Shown: positions 1-12,776 of the stretch, one piece after another
How positions within the stretch are numbered: position 1 is the stretch's first letter
How the letters are laid out: the number at the start of each line of letters is the position of its first letter
DNA from: Asterella californica
Lineage: Eukaryota > Streptophyta > Marchantiopsida > Marchantiales > Aytoniaceae
Direction of reading: 5' to 3'
DNA: 64,000 nt
Assembly (NCBI GenBank): GCA_036924285.1
Contig: JAYKYS010000002.1
Span: forward strand, 6,820,001 to 6,884,000
Position numbers and translations under genes: made by a program
Notes under the pieces: model-generated
What the model was told of the DNA's origin: nothing
Databases searched by the model: none
The model's input: only the letters and a program-made list of their open reading frames with translations

Positions 1-228
1 CAGCGAGAGAGCTTCGAGTTTAAGCTTGTAGTGGCTTCTACCGCTTAGATGGCTTGTACGCCCACCTTGGCTTATACAGCTCTGATGTTCTTTAAGTGAA
101 TCGAATCTTCTTAATTGTCGTATGGTCTAGGTCGTGTCTTGGGTTGAAGGGTTTGGCTTAGCTCGTTTACCATTCTCCCGTGTTTTTCCACTAGGGTTGA
201 ATTGATATGCGTTTTGTGTTACATGCAG
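1..228 (+). other. Intron of the ATP sulfurylase gene (partial)
   Basis: Non-coding sequence ending in the acceptor AG at 227-228, just before the first recognisable exon. No frame matching the upstream part of ATP sulfurylase is visible, so the 5' exons lie outside the window. Confidence 0.7.
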
Positions 229-1607
229 TATTGAGATTTACAAGCACTGTAAGGAGGAGCGAATTGCACGTACATGGGGCACTACAGCACCTGGTTTGCC
301 GTACGTGGAGGAATACATCAGAAATGCTGGTAACTGGCTGGTTGGAGGGGATTTGGAAGTGTTGAACCGCGTCAAGTACAATGACGGTCTAGATCACTAT
401 CGACTGTCTCCTGCAGAATTGCGTGCGGAGTTTGAACGACGTAACGCTGATGCTGTGTTTGCTTTCCAGTTGAGGAATCCCGTGCACAATGGTCATGCTT
501 TGCTTATGACGGATACTCGCAGACGTCTGTTGGAGATGGGTTTCAAGAACCCTATTCTGCTTCTTCATCCTTTGGGTGGTTACACGAAAGCTGACGACGT
601 CCCGCTGGAGTGGCGGATGAAGCAGCACGACAAGGTGAATGAAGGTCGTGGTTTTCTCGTGAAAAGATCGTAGACTGTATCAGGTTGACCACACGGTGCA
701 CTTTCCTTGCCTAGAGTTTACTACTAACTATGTACAGATCACTCTGTTTCTGAACTTCGCGGCAATTCGAAACTGTTATTTCCAGGTCCTTGAAGAAGGT
801 ATTTTGGATCCGGAAACAACGGTCGTCGCCATTTTCCCGTCACCAATGCACTATGCAGGACCAACTGAAGTGCAGTGGCATGCCAAAGCCCGCATCAATG
901 CTGGTGCTGATTTTTATATCGTGGGCCGCGATCCAGCTGGCATGGGCCATCCTACAGAGAACCGTGACCTTTACAACCCGGATCACGGAAAGATGGTCCT
1001 CAGCATGGCACCTGGTCTTGAGCGATTGAACATCCTCCCCTTCAAGGTCGGGTACACTAACACTGTGCCGGAAGTAGTCACTGTTGATAGCAGCGACCTC
1101 TGTCTTATGTATTTCCTCAAATTTCTGTACTTCAGTTCCGCTGAAGGGATCTTTCGTCTTGTCTCGTGGTTCAGGTAGCTGCCTACGACAAGACGAAAGG
1201 GCAGATGGCTTTCTTCGACCCCAAGAGGAAAGACGATTTTCTCTTTATTTCAGGAACTAAGGTATGTATGGCAATTCCGTTTACTGCTATCAAGGCGTAG
1301 CCGGTCCGTTGGGCTCGCCATGGATGAGAATGTCTACTTGATACCTGCTCGGGGGTTGTCTCTCTATATCTGTGAAAACGATTGGGTCAGATATATAGCC
1401 TAACGTCAGCTTCCATCTCGAATGTCGTTTCAGATGAGAAACTTTGCGAGGAGTGGAGAAAGTCTCCCAGATGGGTTTATGTGCCCAGGAGGTTGGCAAG
1501 TACTTGTAGAATATTACCAAAGTTTAAGCAGAGAACAAGACTCGGAGCAGAACGGCCAAGAGAAACAGTCTCCGCCTAAAGTTTTTAAGGATCGTGCTCC
1601 AGTATAG
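229..1607 (+). CDS. APS: ATP sulfurylase (sulfate adenylyltransferase), 3' four exons
   Basis: This enzyme makes adenosine 5'-phosphosulfate from sulfate and ATP, the first step of sulfate assimilation; the plant form acts mainly in plastids. Exons read 229-634, 786-1046, 1175-1261 and 1434-1607, all with GT..AG introns at phase 0 apart from the entry exon, which starts one base before a codon. They give about 308 residues, the C-terminal two thirds of a roughly 460-residue plant protein. Visible family motifs are [10 protein letters not shown] (469-498), the nucleotide-binding HxxH motif, then [10 protein letters not shown] in exon 2 and [10 protein letters not shown] in exon 4. No chain break is seen. 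The stop is TAG at 1605-1607. There is no APS-kinase domain, so this is the plant monofunctional type. The start codon and any transit peptide lie upstream of the window. Confidence 0.95.
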
Positions 1608-2161
1608 CGGTTTGTCTGTTGTTCTTAAGCTAAAACCTTTAATTAGTCTGTCATTGCAAGGCACTGATGGGACATTTTGTTACATGCAACGATGATTGTT
1701 CCGATCGGAAACCCTAGAAGATTCCTGTGGACAGTATCTGTTGGTAGATATAGGCTGGGCATCATTCGCTACTCTTATTTAGGCGAATTACGTGGCTTTC
1801 TGAAAACGAGAAAGCTCCGATCCAAGTAAATTGTCTCGGCAGCGATTGCCAGTTCACAAAGAGGCTCAGTGTTTTGCTCTGATTATTTTCAGGTCCATGG
1901 CCGGGGGGTGACTAGGGAAAACCGCTTGATTAGCGTTTCCTTTTGTCCCTTTCCTCGCACTGGCGTTTCCCGGTTTTGCATCGTTCCCAATGCCTAAACC
2001 TTTTTCGCTTACTTTCCTTGATTGCTTCACTTGTTGATGTTCCTGGTGCCTTCTTATCGGCAGCGTCTGCAGATTTTGGGGGGTTTCCTTCTTCAGCAAC
2101 AATTGTATATGAAAAGTATACGTGTAGAACTAAAAGGCCACTGTTTCCTATGGACAACTTT
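1608..2161. other. 3' flank of ATP sulfurylase, no gene seen
   Basis: Presumed 3' UTR and intergenic sequence. Short ORFs on both strands have no recognisable domain. Confidence 0.5.
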
Positions 2162-2520
2162 GTGCAGTACTCACCATCAGAAAATCTGGGTTTTCTGATG
2201 GTGAGTACCGCACGTGGTTCAGATTCTTTGGCGTTTATCCATCTTTCTCTGGGACGTCCCTTCTTTCGTCCTTCTTTCCCTTCTTAATGCCTTCACGACT
2301 ATCTTGACTCTCCCTTTACCCTCTGCTTTATCTTCGAGATACCATGCAGTACTCACCATCAGAAAATCTGGGTTTTCTGATGGTGAGTACTGCACGTGGT
2401 TTAGATTCTTTGGCGTTTTTCCATCTTTCTCTGGGACGTTCCCTTCTTTCGTCCTTCTTTCCCTTCTTAATGCCTTCACGACTATCTTGACTCTCCCTTT
2501 ACCCTCTGCTTTATCTTCGA
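2162..2520. repeat. Tandem duplication of a ~182-bp unit, each copy headed by a perfect hairpin
   Basis: Two copies (about 2162-2337 and 2344-2520) are nearly identical. Each begins with an inverted repeat: arms 2167-2184 and 2191-2208 around a 6-base loop (TCTGGG), and in the second copy 22-bp arms 2345-2366 and 2373-2394 around the same loop. The rest of the unit is pyrimidine-rich. No coding function is seen. Confidence 0.85.
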
Positions 2521-5338
2521 CCTTGGTATCTCCCTTGCCCTGTGCAGCATCTTTTGTATTGATTTCTCCTTGTTCTGGATCAGGTATAGGGACTTGTATA
2601 GTTGTTGGCTAGTATTGCAGAATATCCTTGCTAGAGACAGGACTGGAGCATATTTAGAAGTCAGGCCGTCGAAGAGACAGCACATACAGCACTACCCGGC
2701 TCACTAACCCTCGTCTCGAGTATATCTTTGATCCCGTTCTAAAATGCTTCCTTTTCCAAATATTTACCATCTTGTCTTTCCCCACCTTGCTGCTTCCCCT
2801 GTACTCGGTGTTCACCTTTGTACTTCTAGCCATTTCACCTTCTTTCAGTTTCGCTCCATTACCATCCATCTTGCCATCAGTTCTAGCACTCATTTCTGGA
2901 CAGGGAAGGGTAGTTATGTTTCTTGATTGCACATGCGACAAGTGCTTCGAAGCTGAGAATCGGTACTTCATGTTGAAACTAAGGAGCAAGAAAGGAGTTG
3001 CTGCGTCCGGTATCACGAGACCGACTTCAGCCTCATGCGGTTCGGAGCTTGAGAGGTGGCGTATAAGCGTGGCCCTTGAGATGGAGAATAACGGCAGCGT
3101 CGATCTCTGAACGTGCTAATTTCACTTCAAACTCCGTCGCTCTGTCGATTCAAGTTGAAAACTCTACTCGTCCATTCCCCGCCAACTCTCAGGAAAAACT
3201 CGACATCGCCAGTGCGAGTCCCTACCCGTGTGTGTACAAAGGTCCTGACATGGAAAACTCGTGATGCTGAACTGGACTCGGAAGAGTTGCTAAACACTCC
3301 TTCAAGCATGCGAGCCCCTAAAAAACTGCTAATCAGAACTTAACGGAGGGGGTCACGAAGATTATTCGTTAAACAGCGGAGAGGGTCCTGCGGTAGCGAA
3401 AAACAGTAAGCGGGTACAGTGCGGTCAGCCTCTCATTACCGACCCTAAACTCCCACAAGGGTAGAACAATAAACTGAGCCCAATAAGCGATGTGCGGTTA
3501 TGTCCCAAGCGTGCCTATGTGGTCATAAGGAGGCTCTTGAAAATAGAATAATATCATTGTTCTTCTTCTTTCCTTTGCATTTTTCAGTGGCCTATTTTAG
3601 ATGAATCATCGATCTTTTCCCCACACACAATCGTCTAGGTTCAAAAAGTTGATCAACCACAGTCTAAACTCAAGTTTAGCTTTTGATGGGAAGATTCTCT
3701 TGATTTCCTTTGTAAATCTCATCACTTTATTATTCATAAATAGTTATAGTGAAGGTGAAGGAGTGAATACACATTTCATAATGGAACATAAGTTGTGACA
3801 TGTGTCGCCACATAAGACTAAATTCTATATAGTGTGAAATTATTTTACAAGTATGTCCTGAAAAACTTAAACAAACGTGCATGGACTAAAGTTTCTCCAC
3901 TACAATTCATGTCACGGAAAGCTAAACAAGTTGAGCTTTACAGACATGCGGGTTAACTCCTTCGCTAGCGCCTCGAGGAATCCTTTACATCCCATGAATC
4001 TCTCTTTACATAGCCTTATGCCATATTTTAGCTCATGCATTATTGCCTAGCTGAACTTCTATTCTTGGCAGGGACTAATGACAACCTGCAGCTGTGTCTC
4101 GCAAAACACTGTCTTTTTCTCCTTTATTCTTTTTAATAATCTATAAAATCGATTATAAACAAATCGAGAAATAAAATGAATTGTTGAATATTTTCATGAG
4201 AACACTACTTCAATGATTCCGAAGAGGGAATAGTGTTTCTCGGGAAGGTTATAATTCTGTTATCATATTTTCACTGACATGCATCCAAGTGAAAATATAC
4301 AATAGATTTTCAATTTTAGAAATATAAGTTTAATTTTGTTTGTTGGTTTTATCTCGAACAGATACCTCTTTGAAAAGGTCAAATTGTGGTTTTCCTTTTC
4401 TTCAGTTACACTTCTATTTCTCTACTTACATCTCATTTTTATACACGATTCTCGAATTAATTTTCATGCCACACAACGTTATTCTTTTTCTCGAGTGCAT
4501 TTTTCAACTAATAATAAAGGTGAATTTTGACTTTAACTTTCTGGTTTTTCCTCTTCCTTTTTTCTGTCCTTCCTTCAGTATTGCGTGCATATTGAACTCT
4601 CAGGGTTGCTTGTCATGATCAAATCACTGCTACTCATTTGTTACAATGACCAGATAGCTACCCTCCATCCAGCCGACCGTCCAAGGAATATTTTTGCACA
4701 ACGGCCACGATCGAACAGTAGTGCGTTTCAAAGTTAAAACATTTGAGAAATATTCGTCTCTCGCGGATGAGTGTTACTGCTGCGACCAAGAGGGCGGACG
4801 TTTCACTGTGGCTATCTTTGGAGACACCCGCAGGAAACTTATTTTGTTTCAAATGGACTGTGAGATTCATTCGTAAACAAGTTCAAGATTTAGAAAATTT
4901 ATTAAAATTATCAAAAAATCGAAAACTTATAGAGATTCAAAAACGCCACTATAAACTATACAGTAGTTTTTCGTAGTTTGTCTTTCGTTTACAAATTACG
5001 GTAATTTTCCTTCTAGATATTAGAGAATCTTTCGTTTTTAGCTTTTGACAAGTACTAATATTCTTGATTGTTGTATTCCAACTCGTCATAATCCATAGCA
5101 TGAAGAGTTCTTCCATCATTCAAATTGTGAGGATTTTCTTATCGACGACTCTTGAGTTTCTAGATCTCGATCGAGGTCAGTGTCGTTGACTTGTACACAA
5201 AAGATTGCGAGTCAACGATACTGAGCAGACTTGCTAGCTTAAAATTGTATGCATGTACTGGAGAACCGAGACTATGGTCAAAACACGACGCAATGAATAA
5301 CCAACAGATAGAACGGTAGCTTGTACGAGACTACGGTA
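2521..5338. other. Intergenic, no gene recognised
   Basis: AT-rich sequence with only short ORFs. A locally GC-richer block at about 3000-3540 does not resemble any gene I know. No tRNA cloverleaf or conserved protein motif was found on reading. Confidence 0.4.
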
Positions 5339-5346
5339 GCTTGTAG

Positions 5347-5573
5347 CAATGTTCGGGGAGTTCCGGTTGATAGAGTAGTGAGAACCGGTTGAGAATGTGA
5401 ATTTACTAAAGTTTAGAAAAAAGAGTTGGAAAATTACGGATTAAAAGTTGAAAATAGTACTCTCAATACTCAAAATGTGAAGCAATTCCCGATATCTTTT
5501 AGAAAATTACCGGTTGATGCTAGGTCGTGCCGGGAAATCCCCCGGTTCTCTCAAAAGTCCTTCCCGAACACTG
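5347..5573. mobile_element. hAT-like MITE, copy 1
   Basis: A 227-bp non-coding element. Its left end CAATGTTCGGGGAG and right end CTTCCCGAACACTG form a 14-bp terminal inverted repeat with two mismatches. It is flanked by a perfect 8-bp direct repeat, GCTTGTAG, at 5339-5346 and 5574-5581. An 8-bp target duplication with CA(A/G)TG-type termini is the signature of hAT transposons. The reverse-oriented relative at 12777-13000 shares most of its sequence. Confidence 0.88.
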
Positions 5574-5982
5574 GCTTGTAGCCTTTTCACCTGGCTGCTG
5601 GAGGAGCTCTCCTCAGGGTTCGGGAAAATCTAAGATTCCTTTTTCTTGAGATCTGATGTCAGAAAGCTGAAACTCGGTAATGCCGCGTGCCAAGAATATT
5701 TGTTTATTTTACTTTTTCTTTTAGTGATTAGTTCATACTGTTGACATGATATATAACCATGCAACATGAACTTCTGGGGAATTTTTGCCCTTTTCTGTTA
5801 TAAGAAAAGATATAGCTGTCATGCACGAAATTCTGTACTAAGCTCATGAAGAAATCAAATTTTTCTGTGAATGTTAAATAGACTTGCGAATGATCCAGAC
5901 TTGACCCATAATGGAAACTGAAAGACTCGTTTTAGATTTTAAGAGTAAATGCGTAAGAAAATGATAAAAATAATAAATAATT

Positions 5983-6020
5983 TATTACTTAACCCCTCTC
6001 AAAGGAAGGGTTAGATAATA
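5983..6020. repeat. Imperfect hairpin, AAGGGTTA family, copy 1
   Basis: Arms 5983-5998 and 6004-6020 pair with a few mismatches. The core GGAAGGGTTA recurs in the hairpins at 6568-6609 and 12553-12601. Next to it is GGAGGAGGTGA, also found beside the hairpin at 12231. Confidence 0.6.
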
Positions 6021-6567
6021 TGGAGGAGGTGAAATATGCACGTGTGTTTCACTAATAGGAGCTCGTAACCGGAGCGTGACCAAAGTGAGGATAATACGAG
6101 CAAATAGTCAGTCTACTTAATTCATAACAACTCTCCGATAACTGAAGCGAAGAAAAGACACGAACTGGAATAATAAATGGCTCGGTGTCCGAGCTGCAGT
6201 TTCTTTGTTTTGCTCAAGTCTCAGTTTAGTTTCCCATTATTCCAGTAAAATCTCACCATGTTTAGTTTTGGACCACACTTTGTTCCAAACATCGATTTCC
6301 ATTTAAGATCAATTTTCTTTTGTATCTAAGTCGCTCATTTCCGTTACAGTGATATACTGTAACGGAACATGAGTTTTTTGCCTTGATCCAAGAAACTCTG
6401 AAATCTTCATCTTAACATTTCTTTTTCAGTAGTTTATTTTGAGATGAATCGTAACATGTTAAGTTGAGTTTTAAGTTGATTCCCTATTTAGTGGATTCCA
6501 AGTTGGTACGAAAACATAGTCACCTCACTTCCTTGATAGGAAGAGAGGAATATTCAAAGGTTTATCA

Positions 6568-6609
6568 TTTATCGCTTAATCCTTCCTGCAGGAAGGGTTA
6601 GGTGATAAA
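6568..6609. repeat. Imperfect hairpin, AAGGGTTA family, copy 2
   Basis: Nineteen-base arms 6568-6586 and 6591-6609 pair at about 16 positions around the loop TGCA. The upstream sequence has TAGTCACCTCA, which also flanks the hairpin at 12553. Confidence 0.6.
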
Positions 6610-9600
6610 TTAAACTTTCAAAGAAAAAATAATTTTTTCACAAGGTTGCAATCCACTCTTATGGTTCCTACAGCGCACCGCAGTCCACATGCGTTATGGG
6701 TTATTCTCTAAAGATCCGGCATGTACAAGACTATTAGTATATAATAATTACATTAACTATTAATTTAATTTAATTTTAAACTATTGATTAGGGGGGTTTA
6801 TCACCGAGTCTCTCAGTCTTTCTAGTGCTTTGATCGAGATGCCTTTCACCACCTTTTCTCTTTAATGCTTATTGAAGTCTCATTAGTATCTCGTTGGCAC
6901 CCGGATTGTGATGTCGGATCCAATGACAATTTTTTATTTTTCATTTTTCATTTTCTTTGTATTTTTTTCTCCATTCGACTAGAAGTGCATTTCTGATGCA
7001 TATTATTCATCAAAACCATTTTTCTGCATCCGTTAAATTTGTCAGTTCTCTGAAGCAAACTCACAAAATAAGGTCTCTGGGTCACCCGGAGCACTTGTAG
7101 TCATACTCGATCTTTAATAGTGTAATTTAGTGATTGGTTTTAAAATTTATACCGTCAAAAACAAGTTCTACCAGACAAAATGACAGATACGAGTTGTTCC
7201 TATCTGGAAATGTTGTGCAACACTATGTCCCCATGTAACAAATGAAAATAAAACCAAAACATCAACAAAAGCGAGTGTTTTGTTGATAAATGTCATTTGT
7301 TTCACCATAATGAAAAACCAGCCTAACAAAGAGTTACGTTTGTAATGGAATTACGAGAGTATGTGTTACGTTACTCGGATCTAAACTCTTCGTCTTTCTT
7401 CCCGGGTTTCATAGCGTCCTCCACTCTATTTAACTCGTTTATAATATTACAAACTAATACATGACACGAGCAAAGTTCACCCCTCTCTTTCCTACTTTCG
7501 CAATCTCACGTATAAAGGCCCAAGCACACCTAGCGCTTTTGGGTTTACAGTTAGTTGCAAAAGCAGGGTCGGTAATATATAACTGGTACGCATATACTTT
7601 TAAATTCTCTATTCCTTGCATCGAAAAACTCAGTTTCTTCACAGTGGGTCTTCTTGCTTGCTTCGGGTTGACAAGCTTCTTACATACTTACATACCAAAA
7701 CGTTCGGTGCGAATGTGCCCTAACTATGTTAACGCATAGCAACAACTTAGCCGGAAAAAGACTAATACATCGTGTTTGAAAACTGCGAATGTGAAAACAT
7801 AAACTTTCATTAGGGCTAAACTAATGGATAGATTGAATTTAATTTCTGATTTAATTCAGGATGAAACTTTCTCCACCAAAAAGTTTGTGATAAATGAATG
7901 CATGAGGCATGCAACGGTCCATGAGTAAAACCAACTAAACTTGAGTGACGATAAGGTGATATAATGTCTGGCCAATTTTTTCCCAACTTGCACAATAGAT
8001 GTATAAATATACATGCAAGATCAATTTTTCTAGTGAGTGCATCCACGTTTCTTTTATAGCTTATGTCTAGATCTTCACGTGTCTGCAGGTCCAGCATTCA
8101 CTTAATGTTAAACATACATTTATTTTTTCTTGTAGACTTGGTACAGAATTTTCACATAACAGTTCATATGCATGGCAGTTGCACTTCCAGGAAAAGACGA
8201 GATAAGGACAAGCGGGATCCACGGAACTAAAATCTAGAGACGTGATTTGTAGCCGTAGGGTTGTTTCGTGTCTTGGAAAAAGTAGCCGTAGTTATTTGAT
8301 TTGTAGCCGTAGTTACTTTTTCAGTATGAATTTTTTCCGTGAACATTGTTTCCTTCCTGTCTCCGTGAACATCGTGTCTAAAATTAGAAAAGTACTATCT
8401 AAAGAAGTACTACTTCGGACCTCCATGTACTAAGAAGTTTTGTGAATACAAATTTACCTATAGAACAGGGTAGCCTCTTGGTACAGACTGGGACTGGGGG
8501 TTCTATGAACGTGAGCTCAAATCCTGCTGTGAAAGAAAATAAATCCTGGCTGTCTAAAGAAAATATATTTGAAGATAACTGAAACCAAGAGATGAACAGT
8601 AAACAGTCAGAGGGTCTACGAAGGATAAGAGGTTATCCTAAAAGATTTCTAACACTTGAAATGAATACTGAAGAGTTAAAGGGGTGTCTTGGTAATTTAC
8701 TTCTCTCTTAAGCACACAAGGAGAACAAACGATTCGTCAAGACTGGAAAATAATTTAAATTAAAAAAAAATACAGTTCATATATCTTTTCGGACGACATG
8801 ATGCGAGCAAAAGTTCCCCTGGAGCTGACCCTGCATGCATATTCACAACCCCTCAGGCAGGACACTTTATTGCATCTTGATCTAACTTGAAGACTTGTTC
8901 TTCTTCGTTCGCCTCTTGCCAAATAACAGGAAACACTTCTCCTTCTCTCATTCAGATTCCGTTAGTCATCGAATAGTGAAAGCCGTCATTTTCTCTCGTC
9001 AACAATTCTCCGACCACTATAGTAGCCTAACGGCGTGAAGCTACGAATCAGAGAGATGAAGGGCCTACTGTGGAAAAGAATATAACCGTTCTGCAGTTGA
9101 CGTCAGTCATGCTCCGAAAGGTCAGGTGACGACACACGAGGTAGTCAACTTGACGCTATCCACACGAAAAGTGAAAGATCTAGAGAAAATATATAACTAG
9201 TGCTTCGGGTGAAGACACTGTGACTCGTAGTGAGGTTGGTAGTCAAGTACATGGAGAGAGCTGTCAAAAGTAGAGACATACAATGTAACATTGGAATTCA
9301 ATAAAGCACATTGTATTGAAAATAACAAAATTACAGAATACATTATATTGATTCTCAACACCTGAAACGCATCCGATCACTCACTATCACTCCGAAGTGA
9401 TAAGTTGCACAGCGGCAGTCGCTGTCTATGTCACTCTCACCACCATTATGAGTAATCCAGTTGGGATATGGAGAAGGTCATGTCATAAACCCAAGCTACT
9501 AGAATGAGTACGGATAGATGTCTTCTTGCACTTCAAGCGCTTTGTTGCGTGTGGAACTGATTGTTTTTTTCAACTTTTCGATCAGAAGCAGTTCAGCCCT

Positions 9601-11715
9601 TGCCAAGGATAAACATCAGTCCAATAATCTGATAATCTGACTACTTCAAAGTCTCATGCAGTCCATATTCTTGCTGGTTTCACTCCAGATGCTTTCTCTT
9701 TGCCATCCTTGTCCATCGATGCACACGTAGCTCTGATAACTCCAAAACCTTTTACCTCTGCAAATGAAACAATCATCCTGGAATTTACCCAACAACCAAT
9801 CATTCTGTCTATTGTACTACTACTGCCCAGATATATTCCCGTGCTTCATTCATTATCGCCAGCACAACATAACCTCTATGTACACATCATCGAGGGCAAC
9901 ACGATAGTCTATGTTGCCGTCCACCACGGATTCCAAGTAGGATATGTGACCAAAAACCGAGCCAAAGGTGTGATCAAGAATGTCTGGTAAGTTCTTGCTG
10001 CGACCAAGTTAAAAGCTATCTGCTACGGGGGTGTGCCGAAGTAAATTACCCTCTCTACACTGGAACTATATGTTTCTGATACCTAAATGTTAGACAGAGA
10101 TCGGATGGATCAGATATGATTGATGGTGGATGGATCAGATGGATCGGAACCTTAAATCGGATGGAAAGCTGGTATTCGAGCGGACCTGCCGATATCCACG
10201 TGAGATCCTGGAGTCACTATGAGTCACCCATACATTTTGGAATGTAGAATGTGTTCAGTTTAGTTCCGGTAAAGATTTTCCAAAATCCCAAATCACCGAA
10301 GTCATGGTTTACGCCAGTGCTCGTCAGGATTTATAGCGGCGTTAAGTAATTTTCCCGACAGAACGAAAAAAGAAATGGTAAAAATTAATTTTTATTAAAA
10401 ACCATATCATATTTTCACTACATGGCACAATTGTTTCTTAAAATGTGCCTTTCTTTTTTCTTAAATTTCTTAAATTTATAATATAATCAAAAGATTTAAC
10501 ACTACACGTAGTTTACTCGCGAACCAGATGAAAGATGAAAACTAGATGAAAGAAAGCAGCATGCTCAGTTTATTATTTTAATCTTTTTATAAACATAAAT
10601 TAATATATATTTCATACCAGAATGTCGCATTTGTAGTTTCAGAAGCGTATGAGTTATTTCGGTCATGTTCGGATCTCCCTGCGATTCTGATCTGGGTAAT
10701 ATTAAACGCTTTAAAACAAAAACATTTTAGACTAGTTTAATCTAGATGTTTTTATATATTTCCATATTCGATAACACAAAACGAACAGAAGTTCCCTAAA
10801 GGCAGTTGGGGATGCTTACTGGACTGAACGGATCCGAAGTAACCGTTACGGCAGATCATGTCACATTCGACATCATAAAACTTTACGCTTATGGATGCTT
10901 TTACACCTCGCAAACAGTGCATTTGAAACAAGAACCAGGAGGAAGACAAAACATGAAATTACTTTATCGCTTTACATCGCTTTACATCGCTTTACTCTAT
11001 TGTTCACATGCATTTTCAATATATATAACATTTAGGTTCACTTGTATCGAATGCATAGTCTCGCGATTCCATTGCTGAGGGTCCAGTCGCACATCGTAGG
11101 TTTTCAGGAATTTATCAGTTTCCTTTGAATCCGAAACGGATGAGCCGGCTTGGTAACGCAAAAGCTTTCCTGAAACTGATACGACCGGAAAATGACTTGT
11201 GTTTTCCTAAAACGAAAGAGAAAACATTTGTATTTGAACATCTGATACTAGAAATCCTCGTGGTAACGAACATCAATGACGCCATGCGCATACATCTCAA
11301 CAGTTAACGTACATTTCAGTAGATTAAGGTGACACGTGTTGATATCAAGGGTATGTGCTCAACGAAAAACTCGGATGTGATACCCAAGAGAACCATCTAC
11401 GAATCGATTAATTTCATGAATATTGCCTTCTCCAGTTTACATATCGTCAGAGATATCACCGATGAAAGCGAGCCTAGTTTCAGGGAAAATATACATCCCA
11501 ACGTCTGGAACGCCAAAACTGAGCAAGAGGAAAAGCGACGGTTTCGGGATGGAAATACGACTTGACGGTTAAGCGGTAACTGCGTAGCGGAGTGTTAAGT
11601 GGAACGTTTTTGGCGGGATTAAGTTTAGATGGCAGTCTTTATTTTCTTTGGAGACGGGAAAATACGGGGAGAGAACGACGATAACTGCGTAGCAGGGTCT
11701 TTAGTTCGGCCGGGT
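6610..11715. other. Long intergenic stretch, no gene recognised
   Basis: AT-rich. The largest open frames (for example 9700-9990 on plus) have no family features, introns or homologous second copy. It contains a small repeat at 8244-8315 and a run of GGATGGATCAGAT-type simple repeats near 10095-10150. I see no gene I would defend. Confidence 0.4.
8244..8315 (+). repeat. Short direct repeats of TAGCCGTAG
   Basis: The motif GTAGCCGTAG occurs three times in about 70 bp, two of them preceded by GATTT. This is a small local repeat with no obvious function. Confidence 0.6.
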
Positions 11716-12025
11716 TAATATTAACTGTCCGTAGGAATAGTTATCAGAATGTGAATAGATCATTGGAAATAGACTGTCCGTAGGGAGTTGGCAACCTGAG
11801 TTCGAATCCTCTCAAGTTTCAAGTAAACTCATGGAAATAAAAAGAAACTCGTCTCGTCCTCTAAAGATAGGTTTAAACAAGAAAAAAAAATTCATATAAT
11901 TGAAGTGTTTAAAAGGTGTCACTGAAAATTCAATCCCTACTAAACCTCCCAAGATGTCTCAGGATTGGTTCAATCTAAAAATAATCTCAAAAATAAATGT
12001 ACATTGAAATACATGTTGAAGAACT
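11716..12025 (+). repeat. ~310-bp dispersed repeat, left copy of an inverted pair
   Basis: This matches the reverse complement of 14516-14816 along almost its whole length, starting at TAATATTAACTG and ending near ACATGTTGA. Both copies contain GAGTTCGAATCC or a close variant (GAGTTTGAATCT), which resembles the B box of tRNA-derived SINEs, but I could not fold a tRNA or place an A box. The two copies point outward with matching ends, so they could also be long terminal inverted repeats of a 3.1-kb unit. Confidence 0.75.
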
Positions 12026-12230
12026 ATCCGGGAAAATAAGTGACCAAAGTGCACTTCTGGCCGGAGAGAGGAAAAGGACAAGCGGGAAAGACACAGCGAG
12101 ATTATATAAATTTTTATTTTTGGAAATACTTGGAAACACGGAGAGATTAGGAGATAACCCATAAAGCTTGACCCCTGTGCCGCGCTTCAAAACGTACAAG
12201 TCTGGGAACCACTGCTCATTAAACCTCTAA

Positions 12231-12299
12231 TGTACACTCCTTGCATATTCAATTTCTCCATCGGAAGATGGAGGAGGTGATAATGCAAAGAAGTGTACA
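12231..12299. repeat. Long hairpin with ~32-bp arms
   Basis: Arms 12231-12262 and 12267-12299 pair imperfectly around the loop GGAA. The outer ends are TGTACAC-like, and TGTACA/GTGTACAC recurs at 12601-12660. It shares GGAGGAGGTGA with the flank of the hairpin at 5983. Confidence 0.6.
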
Positions 12300-12552
12300 C
12301 ACAATCATCCTTCCCCACGGCTTTGTATAGTGAATTTCGTTTTCTCTTATCATAAAACGTGTAAGTGTTATAAAAATTTATTCTAATAAGCTATTACAAA
12401 AAAAATAATTTAATTTATAAATATTATATATTAACCAGTCCCGGAGTAACCAACTCATCCAGAGAGAATCCATAAATGAAGAGAGAGCTGATGCATTCCT
12501 GGGGATATAAATCCAGAGCGTTAATTATCAAATCGCATCATTTGTCGAGGAT

Positions 12553-12601
12553 ATTAATTAATGTTCTAACTCTCCTACCGGAAGGGTTAAAACATTAATT
12601 A
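12553..12601. repeat. Imperfect hairpin, AAGGGTTA family, copy 3
   Basis: Arms with TTAATTAATGTT on the left and AACATTAATTA on the right enclose TAACTCTCC...GGAAGGGTTA. The downstream flank carries TAGTCACCTCA, as at copy 2. Confidence 0.6.
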
Positions 12602-12776
12602 GTGTACATGGGAATATAGTCACCTCATGTACACTTAGAAGTGTACACGAGGTGTACATTCTCTTCATCGCTCACTACGTTTAGAGAACCCTGCTAATGT
12701 ACATTAGACTTAATTTAAACTGATTTAATATTAACTTAATTAAGCTTTACGACAATGTGAATTATTATCCTGCGAT

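Noticed and set aside
9700..9990. 96-codon ORF in the intergenic region
   Set aside because: No domain, no second copy, no splice or promoter context.
11790..11815. GAGTTCGAATCC as a tRNA gene
   Set aside because: No acceptor or anticodon stems fold around it, and the A box is not recognisable.
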